A stretch of 64,000 nucleotides of DNA from Vampirovibrio chlorellavorus (GTDB taxonomy: Bacteria > Cyanobacteriota > Vampirovibrionia > Vampirovibrionales > Vampirovibrionaceae): the NCBI RefSeq assembly GCF_003149375.1, contig NZ_QFWH01000002.1, positions 186,001-250,000 on the forward strand. Direction: 5' to 3'. Positions 33,954 to 42,419 of this stretch are shown in pieces. Under the pieces are notes generated by a model. That model did no database searches. It worked only from the letters and a program-made list of their open reading frames with translations, and was not told the DNA's origin. A program made the translations under genes and the position numbers. The first letter of the stretch is position 1; each line of letters opens with the position of its first letter.

Positions 33954-35033
33954 ATGGGAATGACCACATTATTAGAAACGTCGGATGAAATGCGCCAAAG
34001 CTTTGCCGACTTGCTGGAAAAGAGTTTTGAAACCGCTTTGAAGCCTGGCACCATTGTGGTGGGCGAGGTTTTGAAACTGGAAAAAGATGGCATGACGGTG
34101 GATATCGGCGGTAAGTCCGAAGGTGTCGTTCCCATGAAGGAAGTTCCGGGTTGCTACAGTCTGGATGACCTGAAAGCGCAGTACAAGCCCGGTCAGGTGC
34201 TGGAGTTGTTCCTGCTGAGCCAGCATGATGGCGCCGATGAAACCCGCGCCCACTATACTCTGTCCATCCGTCGGGTGGCCATGTGGAAAAACTGGGATCG
34301 TCTGATGGAACTGCGTGATTCCCGTGAAATCGTGGAAACCACCGTCAGCGGCACCACCAAGGGTGGTGTTATCGTCAATATTCTGGGCTTCAAGGGCTTT
34401 ATTCCCGCCAGTCAGTTGCGGGTGGCCAAAACCCTGCACGATTTGGTCGGTGATGCCTTGCCTGCCAAAATTCTGGAAGTGGACAAGCACAAAAACAAGC
34501 TCATCCTCAGCCACCGGGAAGCCGTGTTCGAGCAAAAGGCCAAAATGCGCGCCGAAACCATTGGCAAGCTGAATGAAGCCGACATCGTGGAAGGCGAAAT
34601 CGTGAAGATCACCGATTTCGGGGTGTTTGTGGATATCAACGGCATCGATGGTTTGCTGCCGTTGTCTGAAATTACCTGGCGCCGGATTCAGCACCCGTCC
34701 GAAGTGCTGACCCTAGGCGAGCGCCTGACGGTTCGTGTGTTGACCGTAGACCGCGATCTGCAGCGCATTAGCCTGAGCCTGAAACGTTTACAGCCCGATC
34801 CCTGGGTCTCCGTGAACGAGCAGTTCAAGGTGGGCGAAGTGTTGAACGGTCGTATTTCCAAGTTGCTCAACTCCGGTGTGCTGGCTGAGCTGGCCCCCGG
34901 TGTAGAAGCCTACTGCGCCTACGATAACAGCGGCCGTCAGTACTTCCTGACCGAAAGCTACAGCTTCCGCATCGTTTCCATCTTTGCCGGTGAGCGCAAA
35001 ATCACTTTGGAGTTCCAAGGTCCTGCCCAGTAG
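33954..35033 (+). CDS. Second S1-domain ribosomal protein paralogue
   Basis: The 359-residue protein has three clear S1 repeats plus a weaker fourth: GTIVVGEVLKLEKDGMTVDIGG (about 32-53), a second from ETTVSGTTKGGVIVNILG, and a third from ADIVEGEIVKITDFGVFVDING that fits best. It resembles rpsA at 6907 but differs throughout, like the Rps1A/Rps1B pair of Cyanobacteria. AAGGA precedes the ATG by ten bases. It may bind mRNA in a ribosome-linked or stress role; which paralogue is the main S1 is not decided by sequence. Confidence 0.85.
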   Translation: MGMTTLLETSDEMRQSFADLLEKSFETALKPGTIVVGEVLKLEKDGMTVDIGGKSEGVVPMKEVPGCYSLDDLKAQYKPGQVLELFLLSQHDGADETRAHYTLSIRRVAMWKNWDRLMELRDSREIVETTVSGTTKGGVIVNILGFKGFIPASQLRVAKTLHDLVGDALPAKILEVDKHKNKLILSHREAVFEQKAKMRAETIGKLNEADIVEGEIVKITDFGVFVDINGIDGLLPLSEITWRRIQHPSEVLTLGERLTVRVLTVDRDLQRISLSLKRLQPDPWVSVNEQFKVGEVLNGRISKLLNSGVLAELAPGVEAYCAYDNSGRQYFLTESYSFRIVSIFAGERKITLEFQGPAQ

Positions 35034-35072
35034 GGTAGGCCTTGGGCCTCTGGCTCTGAAATTCTCACTCAT

Positions 35073-35101
35073 TTGACACGGTTTTTTGGTGTTGGTATAT
35101 T
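35073..35101 (+). promoter_or_regulatory. Consensus sigma-70 promoter of rplU-rpmA
   Basis: TTGACA (35073-35078) and TATATT (35096-35101) have a 17-base spacer. Transcription would begin near 35108, leaving a 77-base leader before rplU. Confidence 0.75.
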
Positions 35102-35184
35102 GATTCCTCACTTCAGCCGTCACCATCGAGATCTGTGTCCCGCAATTGTACGGTTAGATTCCCCTCAACAAAGGTATTAAACAC

Positions 35185-35502
35185 ATGTTAGCTATTGTGG
35201 ATTTGAACGGAAAACAATATCAGGTTCAAGAAGGTCGTTACATCGATGTGGATTTGTTGCCCAAAGATGTGGATGAGACTTTTGAAATCGGCAACGTTTT
35301 AATGGTCGTTGACGGCGAAAAATCTCTGGTGGGCGCTCCTTACGTGAGCGGTGCCACTGTGAAGGCCAAAGTGTTGCGTCACTTCCGTGGCCCCAAAGTG
35401 TTGGTTTACAAAATGCGCTGCAAAAAAGGTTACCGCCGCAAAAATGGCCATCGTCAGAGCTACACCCAAATTCAGATCGAAGGGTTGAATCTGCCGAAGT
35501 AA
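35185..35502 (+). CDS. rplU: 50S ribosomal protein L21
   Basis: bL21 is a 23S rRNA-binding protein of the large subunit. The 105 residues have the normal length and signatures: AIVDLNGKQYQVQEG at the start and KVLVYKMRCKKGYRRKNGHRQSYTQIQI near the end. It lies upstream of rpmA with a 64-base gap, the near-universal order. No strong Shine-Dalgarno is present; AAAGG lies about 12 bases upstream of the ATG. Confidence 0.96.
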   Translation: MLAIVDLNGKQYQVQEGRYIDVDLLPKDVDETFEIGNVLMVVDGEKSLVGAPYVSGATVKAKVLRHFRGPKVLVYKMRCKKGYRRKNGHRQSYTQIQIEGLNLPK

Positions 35503-35566
35503 TTTTGACCGCCTGCCTGATGGCGGGTATTTGTCGCAGCAAGTTTAAATCTGGAGAAAACAAGCA

Positions 35567-35827
35567 ATGGCATCAAAAAAAGGTGTAGGATCGACAAAGA
35601 ACGGACGCGATAGCGAGTCTAAACGGCTGGGCGTCAAGCGGTTTGGTGGTCAAGCGGTCAATGCCGGCGAAATTTTGGTTCGTCAGCGTGGCACCAAGTT
35701 CCACCCCGGTACCAACGTAGGCCGTGGCGGGGATGACACCCTGTTCGCTCTTGTGGCTGGCGCCGTCAAGTTTGAGCGTCACCGCAAGACCTCCCAAAAG
35801 GTCAGCATCATCCCGGTACTCTCTTAA
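35567..35827 (+). CDS. rpmA: 50S ribosomal protein L27
   Basis: bL27 lines the peptidyl-transferase centre with its N-terminus. The 86-residue chain begins [19 protein letters not shown], without the cleaved leader found in Firmicutes, and continues with the family core [23 protein letters not shown] and [21 protein letters not shown] lies ten bases before the ATG. It ends the rplU-rpmA transcript at the terminator 24 bases downstream. Confidence 0.96.
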   Translation: MASKKGVGSTKNGRDSESKRLGVKRFGGQAVNAGEILVRQRGTKFHPGTNVGRGGDDTLFALVAGAVKFERHRKTSQKVSIIPVLS

Positions 35828-35850
35828 TCGATCTTCTTCAAAACCATTCA

Positions 35851-35883
35851 AAAACCCGAGCCCTTTTTGCGGTTCGGGTTTTT
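35851..35883 (+). terminator. Terminator of rplU-rpmA
   Basis: AAACCCGA and TCGGGTTT pair over eight bases with a 14-base loop, followed by a run of six T. Confidence 0.85.
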
Positions 35884-35910
35884 TGTCGTAGGAGTTAGCA
35901 GAGAACGGGC

Positions 35911-36471
35911 TTATTGATTGGCCGATTTGCCCCGCTGAAAGCCAAAATGTTTTAAAGGGCTGTTGGGAGACGATGATGAGATGTTCAGCAATTCCCTTAA
36001 ATCGTTCACTTCATGGGCCAAATCCCGATCATTGACAGACAGGATACTCAGCAACTGCTCGGTTTCCTCCCGGCTTTGCTCCGGGTCGATACATTCTGCC
36101 GGCGTGGGGTTTGCGGTCAGCAGGGGAGACTCCGAGGCATTCTCCGAATCTTCCGGCCTGCCCGTGGTGAGGGGCTGGCTGGGGTCGGGAGGCCCCTCCG
36201 TTGCTGGAATGGATAATTCTGGAAGTTCCCCGAAATGGGCTTTATAGCGGGCCAATTCGTCAACCACGGCTTGATATTTGGCGATTGAAACCACTGCCGG
36301 GTCAGACGGGACGGTGGCACTGGTCAAGGGAGCATCGGCTTCCGGGGAAGACACCGACAGTCCGCCGCTCTTGGCATCGGCCTTTGAGAAGGACAAGTCT
36401 GGAGGGCGCTCTGGATTTCCGGGGGCAACGGTTTCAGGGTGTTGAGAGGTTTGGGCGGGATGGGCAGTCAT
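35911..36471 (-). CDS. Pro/Ser-rich, largely disordered protein
   Basis: The 186-residue product starts at the ATG at 36471, with no strong ribosome binding site. Residues 1-60 and 90-125 are rich in Pro, Ser, Thr, Ala and Glu and look disordered. Two short helices stand out: VVSIAKYQAVVDELARYKAHFG (about 59-80) and an acidic one near the end (EETEQLLSILSVNDRDLAHEVNDLRELL, about 133-160). A basic tail closes it. No signal peptide or membrane helix is visible. I recognise no family; a partner-binding role is only a guess. Confidence 0.5.
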   Translation of the reverse strand: MTAHPAQTSQHPETVAPGNPERPPDLSFSKADAKSGGLSVSSPEADAPLTSATVPSDPAVVSIAKYQAVVDELARYKAHFGELPELSIPATEGPPDPSQPLTTGRPEDSENASESPLLTANPTPAECIDPEQSREETEQLLSILSVNDRDLAHEVNDLRELLNISSSSPNSPLKHFGFQRGKSANQ

Positions 36472-36544
36472 CGATACAGGCTCATTTTTCTATAAGCTGT
36501 TTATCGACCGGTTGTTTTAAAAGTTTAGGGTTTTATTCCGAACA

Positions 36545-36803
36545 TCGTGGAATCCCCGTTCACCCTTCAAAGGGAGTGGCAGGGTGAAAGTGACTTTTCT
36601 CCCAGTGGTACGCCAGAAATTGAGAGGAAGTTCCTAGAATCAGCCATCCGACTGCTTGTTTTAATACAAGCACAGCCGGGCTCCCCGGCACAGGCTTTTC
36701 ACTGCTCTCTCTTCTTTCTCTCTGCCGGAGATGCTGAAGGCTCTGGTTCAGAATTCATCATCTCCTCCCCTGCTTGACCCACGAGCAGGGGTTTCTTTTC
36801 TTT
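36545..36803 (+). ncRNA. Candidate structured RNA with an H-type pseudoknot
   Basis: This gene-free 260-base interval folds strongly. TTCACCCT (36559-36566) pairs with AGGGTGAA (36581-36588). Its loop holds GGGAG (36572-36576), which pairs with CTCCC (36599-36603), forming an H-type pseudoknot with loops of 5, 4 and 10 bases. Further hairpins are TGCTTGT/ACAAGCA (36653-36672), GCCGGG/CCCGGC (36675-36689) and GGAGATG/CATCTCC (36727-36765, with CTGAA/TTCAG inside). A terminator closes it. A promoter may be TTGTTT-16-TATTCC near 36510. I could not match it to 6S, tmRNA, RNase P, SRP or riboswitch signatures known to me. A 76-codon frame here looks non-coding. Confidence 0.6.
36767..36803 (+). 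terminator. Terminator of the structured RNA
   Basis: CCCCTGC (36767-36773) and GCAGGGG (36785-36791) form seven G-C-rich pairs, followed by TTTCTTTTCTTTT. Confidence 0.8.
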
Positions 36804-36899
36804 TGACAGTCACCCATCCATAGCAAAGCACCCGCCAGCAGATGGGAACGGATTTCTCTCAATGCGGGGCGGGAGGCAGGCTGGTCTTGACTGCTTGGC

Positions 36900-37529
36900 C
36901 TACACGGAATGCGCTAGCCAGCGCAGCGATTCACGCAGGATGAGTTCCGAAGAATCGGGCGATGACTCGGCGGCGATGGCCTTGAAGCTGCGCTGGATTT
37001 CCTCGGGCTGATATCCCAGCGATAGCAGAACCGATTCCGCCTCCACGAATGCCTCAGAGGCGCCCTGAAACGTTTCGGCGCTGAGCTGGTTGGCAAAGTC
37101 CACCGTGCGCCAGTTCATCATCTTTTCCTTCAGCTCCAGGGTCATTTTTTGGGCCAGCTTGTTGCCCACCCCTTTGGCTTTGGTCAGGAGGTTGAAGTTG
37201 TTGGACACCACTGCCTGGGCGATTTCGGAAACGGACAAGGCGGACAGTAGAGAGAGCGCCACCTTGGTGCCGATGCCGGAGGCGCTTTGCAGAATATTGA
37301 AGAGATCCCGCTCTTCCTTGCTGTTGAAACCGACCAGAAACAGTGCGTCTTCCCGCACCACCAGGGTGGTAAACAATTGAACGGCCTGTCCGACGGGAGG
37401 GCTGCTCTCCACGGAACGCTGACTGGTCAGCACTTCAAAGCCCATGCCGTGCATATCCACCAGAAAATAAGCGCCCCGTGGGGATTCCAACGCTTTGCCA
37501 ACCAATTCGCCCTTGAGATACGACAGCAT
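36900..37529 (-). CDS. ruvA: Holliday junction branch migration protein RuvA
   Basis: RuvA binds four-way DNA junctions and recruits the RuvB motor. I chose the ATG at 37529 (MLSYLKGEL), which follows AGGAAG and matches the family start; an upstream TTG adds six residues. The 209-residue protein has an OB-fold domain (1-63), helix-hairpin-helix motifs (about 70-135, SGIGTKVALSLLS and KGVGNKLAQKMTLELK) and a C-terminal RuvB-contact domain (about 160-205, EAESVLLSLGYQPEEIQRSF). ruvB and ruvC are not nearby. Confidence 0.94.
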   Translation of the reverse strand: MLSYLKGELVGKALESPRGAYFLVDMHGMGFEVLTSQRSVESSPPVGQAVQLFTTLVVREDALFLVGFNSKEERDLFNILQSASGIGTKVALSLLSALSVSEIAQAVVSNNFNLLTKAKGVGNKLAQKMTLELKEKMMNWRTVDFANQLSAETFQGASEAFVEAESVLLSLGYQPEEIQRSFKAIAAESSPDSSELILRESLRWLAHSV

Positions 37530-37609
37530 GCTTTGCTTCCTGTTCAATTGATGTTGCCCATTATAGCGCCTATATTGCGCGCAAAGAAATCAGAGCGCAG
37601 GGATATTGG

Positions 37610-38341
37610 TTATTGGCGATTGTATGCTGCCCGCTGCAAATACCATTCGGCCAGGGTGATGTCTTCCGGGGTGGTGATTTTGAGGTTGCTGACCTCTCCC
37701 GGCACAATGTGCAGGGGCCCGAGATTCAGCAGCTCCAGGAGTTGGGCGTCATCCGTGACCACTGCCTCTTGGGGAACCTGTTCATGGGCCTGCCGTAAGG
37801 TTTCAAGCTGAAATACTTGCGGGGTTTGAGCCCGCCAAAAGCAACTGCGATCCACGGTTTGGGTGATGGTCAGTGGTTCGCCTTGTGAATTGCCTTGCGG
37901 AGCCACCGTTTTGAGGGTGTCCACCACCGGGATGGCCACCACACTGCCCAGGGCCCCCTGCTGCACGGCCTGCAGGGCTTGCGCTATGGTTTGTGCCTGG
38001 ATGAGCGGACGAGCCGCATCGTGGATCAGGGCAATCGTGGCGTGATTCGGTAAGGCCAGTAGCCCTTGATAGACGGAGGCCCTGCGGGAGCTGCCGCCCG
38101 TGGTAAAGCGCAGATTCCGCGCCGGAAATTCTCGTTCCAGCAAATGGCGATAGGTTTCCAAATGGTCAGCGCTAGCCGTGACCACTATGCCTTCAATGTC
38201 GGGGACGCCTAGCAGGGCGGCCACGGTGCGGCAAAGCACGGGTTTCCCGGCCAGTGGGGCCAGTAGTTTGTTCTGGGTGGATGAAAATCGGCTGCCCGTG
38301 CCGCCCGCCGGAATCACGGCCCAGCACGCAGAGGGACTCAC
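37610..38341 (-). CDS. ispD: 2-C-methyl-D-erythritol 4-phosphate cytidylyltransferase
   Basis: IspD adds CMP to MEP, the third MEP-pathway step. The 243-residue nucleotidyltransferase has the CTP-binding loop IPAGGTGSRF (10-19), a Lys in QNKLLAPLAGKPV, IHDAARPLI (about 107-115) and the C-terminal VTDDAQLLE and ITTPEDI blocks. The GTG start overlaps the thiL stop by four bases (GTGA), so the two are translationally coupled. The pairing of thiL with ispD is not a pathway link I know of; both use nucleotides and phosphorylated substrates. Confidence 0.95.
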   Translation of the reverse strand: MSPSACWAVIPAGGTGSRFSSTQNKLLAPLAGKPVLCRTVAALLGVPDIEGIVVTASADHLETYRHLLEREFPARNLRFTTGGSSRRASVYQGLLALPNHATIALIHDAARPLIQAQTIAQALQAVQQGALGSVVAIPVVDTLKTVAPQGNSQGEPLTITQTVDRSCFWRAQTPQVFQLETLRQAHEQVPQEAVVTDDAQLLELLNLGPLHIVPGEVSNLKITTPEDITLAEWYLQRAAYNRQ

Positions 38342-39321
38342 GGGGATTCCCCCTGAAAATGTTGATAGGCCTGATCCAGTTGCAGGGAAACGGGAGGGAG
38401 AGAGGGCTCCGTGGTCAGATAGGCTCCCGGTGTCAATGATGCTGCGCCGACCCGGCCAATCACGTGGAAGTGGGCCAATATATCAGCGTCCACCGCCGGC
38501 ACTGTGGCCACCAGCTGGAAGTCTTCCCCGCCGTATAGCACGGTGTCCAGCGCTACCTGTTCAGCATTTAACACAGTATTCCGGGTGACCTCCTGCTGGG
38601 CGTAAGCCCTCACTTCCGGGTGAATGGGTAATTTGCGCTGCTCCACCACCACAGCTTGCTTGCTGCTGTGGCCGATTTTGATGAGGGCGTCGGCCAGCCC
38701 GTCGCTGCTGTCCATCAGGGCGTAGCGTTCAAACTGGCTGGCTAGCACTTGACCAGCCTGTATCTGGGGCAGTGGGTGTAAGTGAGCCTGCTTGCTGGTG
38801 TGGTAGTCCGGCCATTGGTGGGTCAGGGCTTCCAACCCCACTTTACTCAGGCCATGAAAGCCTGTGGCAATCACCCAGTCACCGGGTTGGGCGGCAAAAC
38901 GGCGACCGGGGTGGCTTCCCTGGGGGCAGGTGCCGATGGCGGTCACGTTGAGGGTCAGGGTGGGGCTGCCGACGGTATCCCCGCCAGCGATGAATCCGCC
39001 GAATTGCTGGCAGGCGCTTTGGAAGCCCTGATAAAGGTCGCTGACAAAGGCCAGAGGCAGATGCTCCGGCAAGCCCAGCGAGATGAGAACACATTTCAGT
39101 TGCGCGCCCATACCCGCCAAATCGCTGATATTGACCGCCGCCGCTTTCCAGCCCAAATCCTGGGGCGTAAAGTAGTCCAGGCTGAAATGACGGTTCTCTA
39201 CCAGCATGTCAGTGGTATAGACCAGTCGGGCGGGCTCGTCCCAGTAGGCGTCATCGGCCAAAGCTTCTGTTTGCCCGGATAATTGGGCGATGAGATCAAT
39301 AATGGCAAGTTCTTTGGACAT
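38338..39321 (-). CDS. thiL: Thiamine-monophosphate kinase
   Basis: ThiL phosphorylates thiamine monophosphate to the active cofactor thiamine diphosphate, using ATP. The 327 residues match the AIR-synthase-like fold: the Mg-binding ADDAYW segment (GDDA in most homologues, here with Ala in place of Gly), YTTDMLVENRHF, AAVNISDLAGMGA, FIAGGDTV, MDSSDGLADAL and VLYGGEDFQL. The ATG at 39321 is the first in frame. It is first in a two-gene unit with ispD. Confidence 0.93.
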   Translation of the reverse strand: MSKELAIIDLIAQLSGQTEALADDAYWDEPARLVYTTDMLVENRHFSLDYFTPQDLGWKAAAVNISDLAGMGAQLKCVLISLGLPEHLPLAFVSDLYQGFQSACQQFGGFIAGGDTVGSPTLTLNVTAIGTCPQGSHPGRRFAAQPGDWVIATGFHGLSKVGLEALTHQWPDYHTSKQAHLHPLPQIQAGQVLASQFERYALMDSSDGLADALIKIGHSSKQAVVVEQRKLPIHPEVRAYAQQEVTRNTVLNAEQVALDTVLYGGEDFQLVATVPAVDADILAHFHVIGRVGAASLTPGAYLTTEPSLPPVSLQLDQAYQHFQGESP

Positions 39322-39356
39322 GGTGGCAAGACTTTGAAAAACGGGGCTTAAACGCT

Positions 39357-39383
39357 AAAAGAGAGGCCAACTAAGCCTCTCTT
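39357..39383 (-). terminator. Terminator of the small gene at 39410
   Basis: AAGAGAGGC and GCCTCTCTT form a nine-pair stem with a seven-base loop; the minus strand continues with TTTT. Confidence 0.75.
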
Positions 39384-39409
39384 AGAAATCTTATCACGGT
39401 TGATCGTGC

Positions 39410-39634
39410 TTACGCCGACAAGTCCAACTTTTGACCTTGTCCTTCCGCCGCTCGCGGACGCTCCAGGTTGATGGGGCGTGATTGCAGTCCTTGCAGGAAT
39501 TGGCCAAACTGGTCAGTACCAGGGCCACTGGCGGCTACCGGAACAGGAGAGCCTGCCGAGCGGGTGCTGACAGCCGGTAATTTTCCTGCCAGTTGCAAGA
39601 AAGCATTTGGATTTTGTCCAAGTCGTTGAGACAT
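39410..39634 (-). CDS. Orphan small polar protein A
   Basis: The 74-residue product starts at the ATG at 39634, six bases after AAAGG. It is rich in Gln, Pro, Ser, Gly and Ala, starts MSQRLGQNPNAFLQLAGKLP and carries a Gln/Phe-rich helix (TDQFGQFLQGLQSRPIN, about 41-57) and a polar tail. No signal peptide or known domain is visible. It has its own terminator. The next small gene upstream (39862) has a similar size and composition. Confidence 0.5.
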   Translation of the reverse strand: MSQRLGQNPNAFLQLAGKLPAVSTRSAGSPVPVAASGPGTDQFGQFLQGLQSRPINLERPRAAEGQGQKLDLSA

Positions 39635-39784
39635 GAGCAACCTTTTCTCCTGATTACTTGCTAATGATATAAAAATAAAAACAAGTTATCATCCAAAGTT
39701 GCCATGCAAATTGTCGAAAAAATGAAAGTGGCCGTAATCAGGGCGATTTGGTAGGGCAAGAAACCCCGTGATTGGATAAAACCT

Positions 39785-39815
39785 AAAGCGAGGAAGCGTC
39801 ATGTTTCCTCGCTTT
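39785..39815 (-). terminator. Terminator of the small gene at 39862
   Basis: AAAGCGAGGAA and TTTCCTCGCTTT pair over eleven bases around a nine-base loop; the T tract on the minus strand is short and interrupted. Confidence 0.65.
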
Positions 39816-39861
39816 AATCTCTTTAAGTGAATAAAAAATACTGCCTTTCGGGCGGCTGGGT

Positions 39862-40071
39862 TTAGGCAACCCAGCTTTTGGTCGCCGTATACGGTAAGGC
39901 CGGTTGATTCAGGTTGGAGCGAATCTCCCCATTTTTCAGCATGGCGCTGAAACCGCTCAGGGCATCGATGGCCTTTTTTGCGCCACTGGCAGCAGGCTGT
40001 GACGGTTGACCCACCCTGGACTTGGCTGGCATCTGAATCATTTGGCTCAGCATTGCTTTGAGATCAGCCAT
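39862..40071 (-). CDS. Orphan small polar protein B
   Basis: The 69-residue product starts at the ATG at 40071, about six bases after AAAGGT. The N-terminus is an amphipathic, Met-rich helix (MADLKAMLSQMIQMP), followed by a basic Ser/Gln/Ala part and a middle helix (KKAIDALSGFSAMLKNGE, about 32-49), then an Asn/Pro/Thr tail. No known domain. It lies downstream of the globin chemoreceptor gene on the same strand but after 176 bases, with its own terminator. Confidence 0.5.
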   Translation of the reverse strand: MADLKAMLSQMIQMPAKSRVGQPSQPAASGAKKAIDALSGFSAMLKNGEIRSNLNQPALPYTATKSWVA

Positions 40072-40247
40072 AATAGTACCTTTTTAAATGCTTGCATGCT
40101 TGATTTTGACTGAATTTTTGAAACCGGCTTTCCGCAGATTGGAGCTGAAGAATACCAGAATCATCAATTCTGACAGGGCTATTAAAGCAGAAGCGGAGCC
40201 CTTTGTCTATGGGACAAGCGCACCTTCTCTGATCCGGCTGGGTGGGC

Positions 40248-41774
40248 TCAGGCCAGGGTGGTTTGTCCCGGGCGCACCGCCTCCTGGTATTCCGGGTGGG
40301 TGACCAGTTTGGGACGATTTTCCGAAGACGCGGCGTCGTTGATGGTGGCCTTGAGATCCTCGGTAATCTGGGAGGCCCGGACGGCAGAGTTGGCAGCGGC
40401 TTTGGCCATATCCTGAGCGCCATGATTTAATTCTTCCAGGTTTTGATTGATCTGGGCAAAGGCCACTTTGGACTCTGTCACGCTGGCCGCCACATCATTG
40501 GCCAGCGCTGTGGAAACACTGATGTTTTGGGCCACATCCTGTGCCGCTCTTGCGGTCTCTGTGATGTTTTTGGCGATTTCATTGGAGGTGGCGGTTTGCT
40601 CTTCAACCGCTCCGGCAATGGTGTGGTTAATTTCATTCATTTGTTCAATGATTTCGGTGATTTCATTAATGGCCTGAATCGAGGTTCGGGTGTTGCCCTG
40701 CATTTCCTCGACCTGGTTGCGGATGGTTTCAGAGGCTTGGGCGGATTGTTTGGCTAACGCCTTGACCTCGTTGGCCACCACGGCGAAGCCTTTTCCTGCC
40801 TCCCCGGCGCTGGCCGCCTCGATAGTGGCATTCAGGGCCAGCAGGTTGGTCTGGGAGGCAATGTCTTTAATGATGCCCACGATCTTGCCGATTTCATCGG
40901 CGGAAATACCCAGCTGTCCCACGGTGGATTTTGTGCCTTCCGCCTTGGATACGGCGCTACTGGCCACACTGGAGGCTTTGGCCGCGTTGCTGGAAACCTC
41001 TTTCAGGGAGGCCTCCATCTGCTCCATGGCTGCAGCCACGGTGTTGATGGCCATGGACATTTCTTCAGTCGCCGCAGACACGGTTTGCATGTTGTCTGAA
41101 ACCTGATTGGCGCTGTGGCCAACATCGTTCACGTTTTGCTCGACTTTTCCGCTGGATTCCAGTATCTGGCGGATGTTTGCGGTCGACTCTTCCACCGCGC
41201 TGGCCAGCGTGGTTACGTTTTCGTCTACTTCCGACACTTTGCCCAGTACTTCGTTGAGAGAGCTGGACAGCTTTTCGGCAGCGGTTTTCTTGACCGTATC
41301 GTTGTAAATGCTGATGGCCATGTCCATATCCAGAAAAGCCGCTTTCAGGATGCTTTGCATGGCGGGCAGAAAATCCTGCTGTTTTTTGCCTTTTTGGGAG
41401 TAATGGTCAAACACGGTGGCCATCAATTTGGTCAGGGCAAAGCAATACCCGCCCAAGTAGAAGCGAGGCTCAATGGCCTTTTGCTCGTGCGTTTTTCCAA
41501 CGACGGTGATTCGTTCCATATAAAGACTGTCGAAGCGCCCGGAAAAGAGCATTTTCCAGTGTTCCGCCTGCGCTTTTTTGGCATAGCTCACCCTGGCCTC
41601 ATTGGGAAATTTGGCCTTTAATTCAGGCCACTGGAAGATGTGATTGTAGAACTCGTCTAAAACTTGCTCTAACTGACCTTCCAGAACGGGAGAAATACCC
41701 TGGAGCGTTTGACAGGCTTGAGAGTCAATTCTTAAAAAGCTAAGGCGTGCTTCCCGATCGGTACTGGCTTGCAT
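40248..41774 (-). CDS. Globin-coupled methyl-accepting chemotaxis protein (HemAT-like)
   Basis: The 508-residue protein is soluble: no membrane helix is seen. Residues about 10-170 form a protoglobin sensor domain with the proximal haem ligand His96 ([23 protein letters not shown]). The rest is a chemoreceptor signalling coil with the hairpin tip reading [20 protein letters not shown] and [15 protein letters not shown] (about 308-343), the site that touches CheA and CheW. It likely senses oxygen or other gases for taxis. GAGGAAG lies seven bases before the ATG. No che gene is near. Confidence 0.9.
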   Translation of the reverse strand: MQASTDREARLSFLRIDSQACQTLQGISPVLEGQLEQVLDEFYNHIFQWPELKAKFPNEARVSYAKKAQAEHWKMLFSGRFDSLYMERITVVGKTHEQKAIEPRFYLGGYCFALTKLMATVFDHYSQKGKKQQDFLPAMQSILKAAFLDMDMAISIYNDTVKKTAAEKLSSSLNEVLGKVSEVDENVTTLASAVEESTANIRQILESSGKVEQNVNDVGHSANQVSDNMQTVSAATEEMSMAINTVAAAMEQMEASLKEVSSNAAKASSVASSAVSKAEGTKSTVGQLGISADEIGKIVGIIKDIASQTNLLALNATIEAASAGEAGKGFAVVANEVKALAKQSAQASETIRNQVEEMQGNTRTSIQAINEITEIIEQMNEINHTIAGAVEEQTATSNEIAKNITETARAAQDVAQNISVSTALANDVAASVTESKVAFAQINQNLEELNHGAQDMAKAAANSAVRASQITEDLKATINDAASSENRPKLVTHPEYQEAVRPGQTTLA

Positions 41775-42419
41775 TAATGGACTTCCTCAAATTTCACAAT
41801 AACTCCAATAAAAATTAATGGCGGGTATGGATATGTCCCACGCGCTGGTTTTGCCAGGTTGTTGGTGTTGCTTTAAAACACTTGTACGAGAACGAAAATG
41901 GCTGATTTTTAAGATTGGGATCTGGAATATGATGGATTGTAAAAATATATAAACAACATACAAGAAGTTTTAAATTTTGGCAATGCCTGACCCTACGTTC
42001 GATTTGTCAGGAAAAAGAAAAAGCGGGGTTTGAAGCCCGCCTTGTTTTTACCTCACTCGTCACCAATTGTTCCAAAGCACCTATTTTTCAACAGGTGGGG
42101 TTGGATATCTAATTAAACTGTTCCAAAATTAAGACCCACAAAACTCAGTCGATCCTGAATTTTGTTGCGCCTTGATGAACCATTTAAAATGGAAAGCCGC
42201 CAAGGGCTGGCTGCTATAAAAACCTGAATCCGAGAAGTCTTTAAGTTCGTGTAAATTCGTAACTCAAAGATGAGATTAATTTCCTATTATGATAATTAAA
42301 TTCATCCAAATTGTAAAGAAAAACTTTTTGGGCGCAAGTGCTGGAAAGTGTCAATCTTACACTCTTTTAAGGCTTTTGTTCGTGGAAACGCCCGGATGAC
42401 ACCTTTATAAAAGTCCCCT
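41775..42419. other. Gene-free stretch after the Tad locus
   Basis: I see no gene here. The minus-strand terminator at 42010-42040 lies about 380 bases past tadC, so the Tad transcript may carry a long untranslated tail or an unseen RNA. The part next to the chemoreceptor gene (41775-42000) must hold its promoter, but I could not fix one. Confidence 0.4.
42010..42040 (-). terminator. Terminator downstream of the Tad locus
   Basis: GCGGG and CCCGC (42040-42036 with 42027-42023) form a G-C-rich stem, followed on the minus strand by TTTTTCTTTTTC. Confidence 0.7.

Noticed and set aside
36571-36625. FMN riboswitch (GGCAGGGTGAAA... GTGGTA resembles its start)
   Set aside because: The remaining conserved RFN blocks (second GGTGAAATTCC, CCGAC, AGTC) are missing and no riboflavin gene follows.
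36547-36777. 76-codon plus frame inside the structured RNA
   Set aside because: Its bases are largely accounted for by stems and a terminator, with no ribosome binding site or protein-like pattern.
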